DNA of 8,886 nucleotides, from the NCBI GenBank assembly GCA_016292445.1, contig JAEDIN010000047.1, forward strand, positions 1-8,886, read 5' to 3'. The position numbers and the translations under genes were made by a program. The notes below the pieces were generated by a model. That model did not search any database and had not been told where the DNA came from. It saw nothing but the letters and a program-made list of their open reading frames with translations. The stretch's first letter is position 1, and each line of letters begins with the position of its first letter. The DNA is from Oscillospiraceae bacterium. GTDB lineage: Bacteria > Bacillota > Clostridia > Oscillospirales > Oscillospiraceae. Shown here in pieces: positions 5,934 through 8,886 of the stretch.

Positions 5934-7080
5934 TGCTTCTTCCCTCTTCCCAATAGATTTTGTCTGCCTGCGCGGTATAAAGTGCCGCCTTTGCCTCCTC
6001 TACCTCGTCCTGGAGGTTTATTGTCTCCCATTCGATATTGCAGGTGCAGGCATAGCCGTGCATACACAGCCACATATCGCAGATTTTCAGCAGCACCGGC
6101 TCGAGCGTGCGCCTTATGGCAGTAAGCTCACTCGTCATGAGGTCCGCCTGCTGTGCCGACATTCTCTCGGTCGTTGACCAGTTAAGTCCCAGCAGGAACG
6201 GTGGTATGCCTGTCCTTGCTATGAGCTGTTCGAGAATTTGGCGCACGGGTACCTCGCTGTCAAGTATCTGATTATCCGCGCCGATGACCTTGACCTCAAC
6301 ATCGCCTACCGCCACAAAATCGCGCACAGTGCCGTTTTTGCCGCTTTGCATCGCCGCTGACCACTGACTGGCTATCTGCTCTGCTCTGTCCTGCGCGACG
6401 GCACGATCGATGATATCGCCCTGGGGCTTGTACACCACGGCAAAGCGGACATTACCCGCTCGCTCCCAGTTAACTCCCAAGGACTGATATATCTTCAGCA
6501 GAATGCCGCACAGGAAGGGCATACTGCGCAGCATCGAAACGCCGTAAGGCGAATCAGCCTCGGGATTATAGGGAGTGAACAGGAGAAGATTCTGATACGG
6601 CATGGGCACGGTGTCGCCGTTTTCACCACGGCAGCATAATTCAAAATCCAGAGGGGTGTCGCCCTCGCGAATCTGCACATCGGTGACATTGCCGCACAGT
6701 ACCGCCGTTATATCGCGGTTGCCTCTCGTGACTATCTCGCCTACGGCTCTGCCGCAGGTTATCATCGAGTCAAGATACTGCGCCATAAACGCCCCAAGTC
6801 CCCGCTGACCTCGCCCGACATCAACGGTGCGGATAAATTCGTTGAGCTCGCTCTGAGCCTTCTTATCCGAGCATCCGGCCTCAAATCCGCCCGTTAAGCG
6901 GATAATCTTCATTACCGCCGCATCTACAACCGGCACTGCCTCTCTTATCGAGCGGTAGAGCTTTGTCTCCGCGCTGCCAAGCGGCACATAGCCGTCAAGC
7001 AGTCCGAAGGGGTGGTTTTCACTGCGTCTGAGCTGAACCGACGGAGCTCTGCTTTTTTGTTTTCCTGTGAAAAGTTTCAT
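5920..7080 (-). CDS. Portal protein
   Basis: The product is 386 residues and forms the dodecameric DNA gate at one head vertex. It shows the usual sequence of portal features: an N-terminal segment ending VVDAAVMKIIRLTGGF, the NLLLFTPYNPEADSPYGVSML stretch leading into the stem, and the C-terminal ILEQLIARTGIPPFLLGLNWSTTERMSAQQADLMTSELTAIRRTLEPVL helix region typical of phage portals. The ATG at 7080 is chosen because AGGAGGAAGC precedes it directly. A GTG at 7104 is in frame but overlaps the terminase end and has weaker signals. It begins 8 bases after the large terminase stop. At about 390 residues it is somewhat shorter than XkdE or SPP1 gp6, with no visible break. Confidence 0.88.
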   Translation of the reverse strand: MKLFTGKQKSRAPSVQLRRSENHPFGLLDGYVPLGSAETKLYRSIREAVPVVDAAVMKIIRLTGGFEAGCSDKKAQSELNEFIRTVDVGRGQRGLGAFMAQYLDSMITCGRAVGEIVTRGNRDITAVLCGNVTDVQIREGDTPLDFELCCRGENGDTVPMPYQNLLLFTPYNPEADSPYGVSMLRSMPFLCGILLKIYQSLGVNWERAGNVRFAVVYKPQGDIIDRAVAQDRAEQIASQWSAAMQSGKNGTVRDFVAVGDVEVKVIGADNQILDSEVPVRQILEQLIARTGIPPFLLGLNWSTTERMSAQQADLMTSELTAIRRTLEPVLLKICDMWLCMHGYACTCNIEWETINLQDEVEEAKAALYTAQADKIYWEEGRSNENH

Positions 7081-7088
7081 GCTTCCTC

Positions 7089-8327
7089 CTATCTTTCTAC
7101 CCACACAGCCCCGATGGGCTCGTGGGCTTTGGATATGCCGACCGCAAAGTAACGAATATCGTCCATTGCATGGTCAAACTGCTTGAGCGGTGTGTCCTTG
7201 CCTGCCTTGTCGTCCCAGCGGTACTGGTAAAACTCCCGAACTGCGTCGTCGCAGCCGCGGCAAATTTTAATTCTTCCGCTTTTGAGCAGGGTCGCCGTGA
7301 GTCTTATGCCGGAAACGACATCGTTATCCGCCTTTTCGACCTTGAAGCCGCGGCGTGTGAGTGCCTCGATGAAGCTCGCCGCCGAGGGATCGACGATGAC
7401 CCGTGAGGGGCTTATATCGCCGCACAGCCTTGCAAGCTCCTCGACATACTCCGAATCGGTTTTCTGCACCCCGACCTTGCGTGAGTCGTAGTAATACTCG
7501 CGCAGCCTGTACCACACCTCGCCGCTTTTGCCCCAAAGCCCGAAGGAACTGGGGTTTTTCGTGCCGTAGTCGCAGGATACGATGTACTCAAGGCAACGCT
7601 CCGGCGGCTCTGCGAGCATGGATCTGTCGAAAAAGTCGTACACTCTGCCCGCAGGTATCACCCACTGACCGAGAATGAATCTGCGGTAGAAATCGCCGCT
7701 GTACATTCGCTTATATCGGGCGATGATGCTTCTTGACAGCGCAGGGTTATCCTCGAGCGAAAAGTGGATGTAGAGCGCTCTGCGCTCGGCTGCCTTGACT
7801 ATCCACTCACGGTAAAACCAGTGGTGCGGACTATCGGGATTGCAGTTAAACCAGATTTTGCTGCCGGTGACCGAGCATCGTGCGCAGGCCTGCTCGACGA
7901 AGGAGCGCGGCATCAGCACAACCTCGTCCATGAGTATGCCTGCCAAGGTCACACCCTGAATGAGCGACTGCGAGCTTTCATCCTTTCCGCCGAAAAGATA
8001 AAAGGTGTTTTTCCTGCCCATATAGGATATCTCGATAAGTCCGCGCGAAACCTTATCGCTCACGCAAAAGCCGATATCGCGCAGAACAGGCAGCAGCGGA
8101 TCGAGCAGGTTGCGGCGGATACCGGTCTTTGCTTTGCCGCAGATACCGAAGCGTTCGTTGTCAAAGCGGCGCATCGCCCAGCACACGAACGAAATGCCCA
8201 TGCACATGGTCTTGCCGCTTCGCACCGCGCCGTCGCAGATCACCGCGTCGAGGTCGCGGTACGGCGAGCTGTCGCTCCACCATGACAAAGCCTTGAGCTG
8301 TGTTTCAGAAAAGCTCTTAAACCTCAT
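7089..8327 (-). CDS. Large terminase subunit (XtmB-like packaging ATPase/nuclease)
   Basis: This 412-residue motor pumps DNA into the prohead and cuts it. The ATPase half has Walker A GAVRSGKT (33-40), Walker B ILMDE (131-135) and an NCNP motif (161-164). The RNase H-like nuclease half has Asp253 in CDYGT, Asp313 in IVDPSAASF and the DHAMDDIRY acidic pair (385-390). All are intact, so the enzyme looks functional. I start it at ATG 8327 (MRFKSFSETQ), which has GGAG at a proper distance. A GTG at 8342 is in frame and would add five residues. It overlaps the small subunit gene by 11 bases (26 with the GTG start), indicating coupling. Close in plan to PBSX XtmB. Confidence 0.95.
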   Translation of the reverse strand: MRFKSFSETQLKALSWWSDSSPYRDLDAVICDGAVRSGKTMCMGISFVCWAMRRFDNERFGICGKAKTGIRRNLLDPLLPVLRDIGFCVSDKVSRGLIEISYMGRKNTFYLFGGKDESSQSLIQGVTLAGILMDEVVLMPRSFVEQACARCSVTGSKIWFNCNPDSPHHWFYREWIVKAAERRALYIHFSLEDNPALSRSIIARYKRMYSGDFYRRFILGQWVIPAGRVYDFFDRSMLAEPPERCLEYIVSCDYGTKNPSSFGLWGKSGEVWYRLREYYYDSRKVGVQKTDSEYVEELARLCGDISPSRVIVDPSAASFIEALTRRGFKVEKADNDVVSGIRLTATLLKSGRIKICRGCDDAVREFYQYRWDDKAGKDTPLKQFDHAMDDIRYFAVGISKAHEPIGAVWVER

Positions 8328-8643
8328 TGGCCTCTCCGCCACCGAGCCTGTCGGCCGCCTTATCTATTGCGGCATAAAAGCTTGAGCCTGCCGATGCCTC
8401 CTCGCTCTCCGCTCTTTTGAGCTCGTTTAGCTCTCGGATGACCTCGAGCTTGTCCAAAAGCTTAATCTCAACCGTGCCGTTTGCATTGCGCTTCATCTCC
8501 GTCAGCAGTGAAAGATCCAGCCCGTCAAGCAGTGACAAATCCTCCTCGTCGAGGAACAGGAGCTTGACGGCATCGTTGGGCGAGGACACCGCAAGCTTTT
8601 CAAGAAGTGCGTCCGGTGAGCCGGACTTTGCTTTTTTCTTCAT
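8317..8643 (-). CDS. Small terminase subunit-like protein
   Basis: The product is 108 residues from ATG 8643, with AGGTGAT at a good distance. A GTG at 8652 could add three residues. The protein starts MKKKAKSGSP and is helical. The segment TVEIKLLDKLEVIRELNELKR (58-77) resembles the oligomerisation region of small terminases, which recognise the packaging site and load the large subunit. The N-terminal region (residues 10-50) is where a DNA-binding domain would sit, but no clear helix-turn-helix is visible, and the protein is short next to PBSX XtmA (about 265 residues). The call relies on the motif at 58-77 and on the overlap with the large terminase gene. Confidence 0.7.
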   Translation of the reverse strand: MKKKAKSGSPDALLEKLAVSSPNDAVKLLFLDEEDLSLLDGLDLSLLTEMKRNANGTVEIKLLDKLEVIRELNELKRAESEEASAGSSFYAAIDKAADRLGGGEANEV

Positions 8644-8682
8644 TCCTATCACCTCTCACCCATAGGCTGCATCAGGGCGAAA

Positions 8683-8702
8683 GTTGTATGTTTGCGTACA
8701 AC
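8683..8702. repeat. Inverted repeat GTTGTA-8-TACAAC, possible operator
   Basis: GTTGTA (8683-8688) and TACAAC (8697-8702) are inverted copies with an 8-base spacer. They lie between the upstream terminator and the start of the terminase operon. A third copy, GTTGTAC, begins at 8746 on the other side of the terminator and forms the palindrome TTGTACAA (8747-8754). Repeats of this type could bind a regulator or a packaging protein. No promoter boxes with correct spacing could be found around them, so the role is unknown. Confidence 0.45.
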
Positions 8703-8742
8703 AAAAAAATCACCCGATCGAATTATTTTCGATTTCGGGTGA
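8703..8742 (-). terminator. Rho-independent terminator upstream of the late operon
   Basis: On the minus strand an 8-bp stem (8735-8742 with 8710-8717), extended by a 5-bp inner stem (8728-8732 with 8718-8722) and offset by two bases, is followed directly by seven T (8709-8703). It lies 44 bases after the possible upstream stop at 8787 and about 60 bases before the small terminase gene. It should stop transcripts coming from the right. If no promoter lies between it and the terminase gene, the late operon must be reached by read-through or antitermination. Confidence 0.8.
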
Positions 8743-8786
8743 ACAGTTGTACAAAATTCGGTTTTCAGTGGCGTTTTTAGGTAGTG

Positions 8787-8885
8787 CTACACAGAAATCC
8801 AGTCCGGCACCTCGACGGCGCTTGGACGGGATTTGCGAGATAGATTTGTGCCGGGCAAAATGAAAAGCGCAGGGAATACTTTGTG
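8787..8885 (-). CDS. Possible 3' end of an upstream minus-strand gene (partial)
   Basis: A minus-strand frame runs from the right edge to TAG at 8787-8789. The visible 32 residues end RPSAVEVPDWISV and are not recognised. A strong terminator follows about 45 bases later, which is where one would expect the end of a gene, and this supports the frame being coding. The remaining bases to the edge are too few to judge codon use or family. It may be a phage regulatory or replication gene, or a host gene. Confidence 0.4.
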   Translation of the reverse strand, partial: HKVFPALFILPGTNLSRKSRPSAVEVPDWISV

Positions 8886-8886
8886 T

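Noticed and set aside
7764..8285. Plus-strand open frame of 173 codons opposite the large terminase
   Set aside because: It is antisense to the Walker motifs and other conserved terminase motifs; its product resembles no family and the frame is explained by the GC-rich third positions of the real gene.
8644..8760. Sigma-70-type promoter for the terminase operon
   Set aside because: TTGTAC and TACAAC boxes occur, but spacings of about 7 or 23 bases do not fit a -35/-10 pair.
1..8886. CRISPR arrays, tRNA/rRNA genes, insertion sequences, attachment sites
   Set aside because: No regularly spaced direct repeats, tRNA-like cloverleaf sequences or transposase-like products were seen; attachment sites cannot be recognised without both element ends.

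Overview
The window is the late structural region of a tailed-phage genome or prophage-like element. All recognisable complete genes lie on the minus strand, so they read from right to left. The host is most likely a low-to-mid GC anaerobic Clostridia (Bacillota), perhaps Oscillospiraceae/Ruminococcus-like. I infer this from the strong AGGAGG ribosome sites before nearly every gene, the cysteine-rich proteins, and a gene order that follows the Bacillus PBSX (Xkd) plan. No species can be named from the sequence alone.

From right to left: (a) 8653-8886 holds a minus-strand rho-independent terminator, an inverted repeat and possibly the last 32 residues of an upstream gene. (b) 3636-8643 is the DNA-packaging and head module: small terminase, large terminase, portal, HK97-type prohead protease with a zinc-finger-like insert, a small decoration-like protein, and the HK97-fold major capsid protein. 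(c) 2449-3582 holds three small genes in head-tail connector, head-closure and tail-terminator positions. (d) 71-2447 is a very short tail module: a tail-tube-like protein that probably starts with TTG, a 54-residue protein, a LysM baseplate protein (XkdP-like), a gpD/XkdQ-like hub and a gpV-like spike. (e) At 40-71 a perfect 32-bp palindrome ends the operon. It appears to be shared with a convergent plus-strand gene whose last codons lie at the left edge.

Adjacent genes overlap by 4-14 bases or are separated by 1-17 bases, with one exception: a 53-base gap after the capsid gene that carries a 10-bp hairpin. The set therefore looks like one transcriptional unit. No convincing promoter is visible before it, and a strong terminator sits just upstream, so late transcription may depend on read-through or antitermination.

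The most notable point is what is missing. In PBSX-like elements a tail sheath, a chaperone and a large tape-measure gene lie between the tail completion genes and the LysM/hub genes. Here only 535 bases separate the tail-terminator-like gene from the LysM gene. Wedge (gp25, J, I), fibre and lysis genes are also absent before the terminator. Packaging and capsid genes look intact, with catalytic motifs in place. The element is therefore either a phage with a split or rearranged tail module, a decayed prophage, or a streamlined PBSX/GTA-like particle. The window cannot decide between these.
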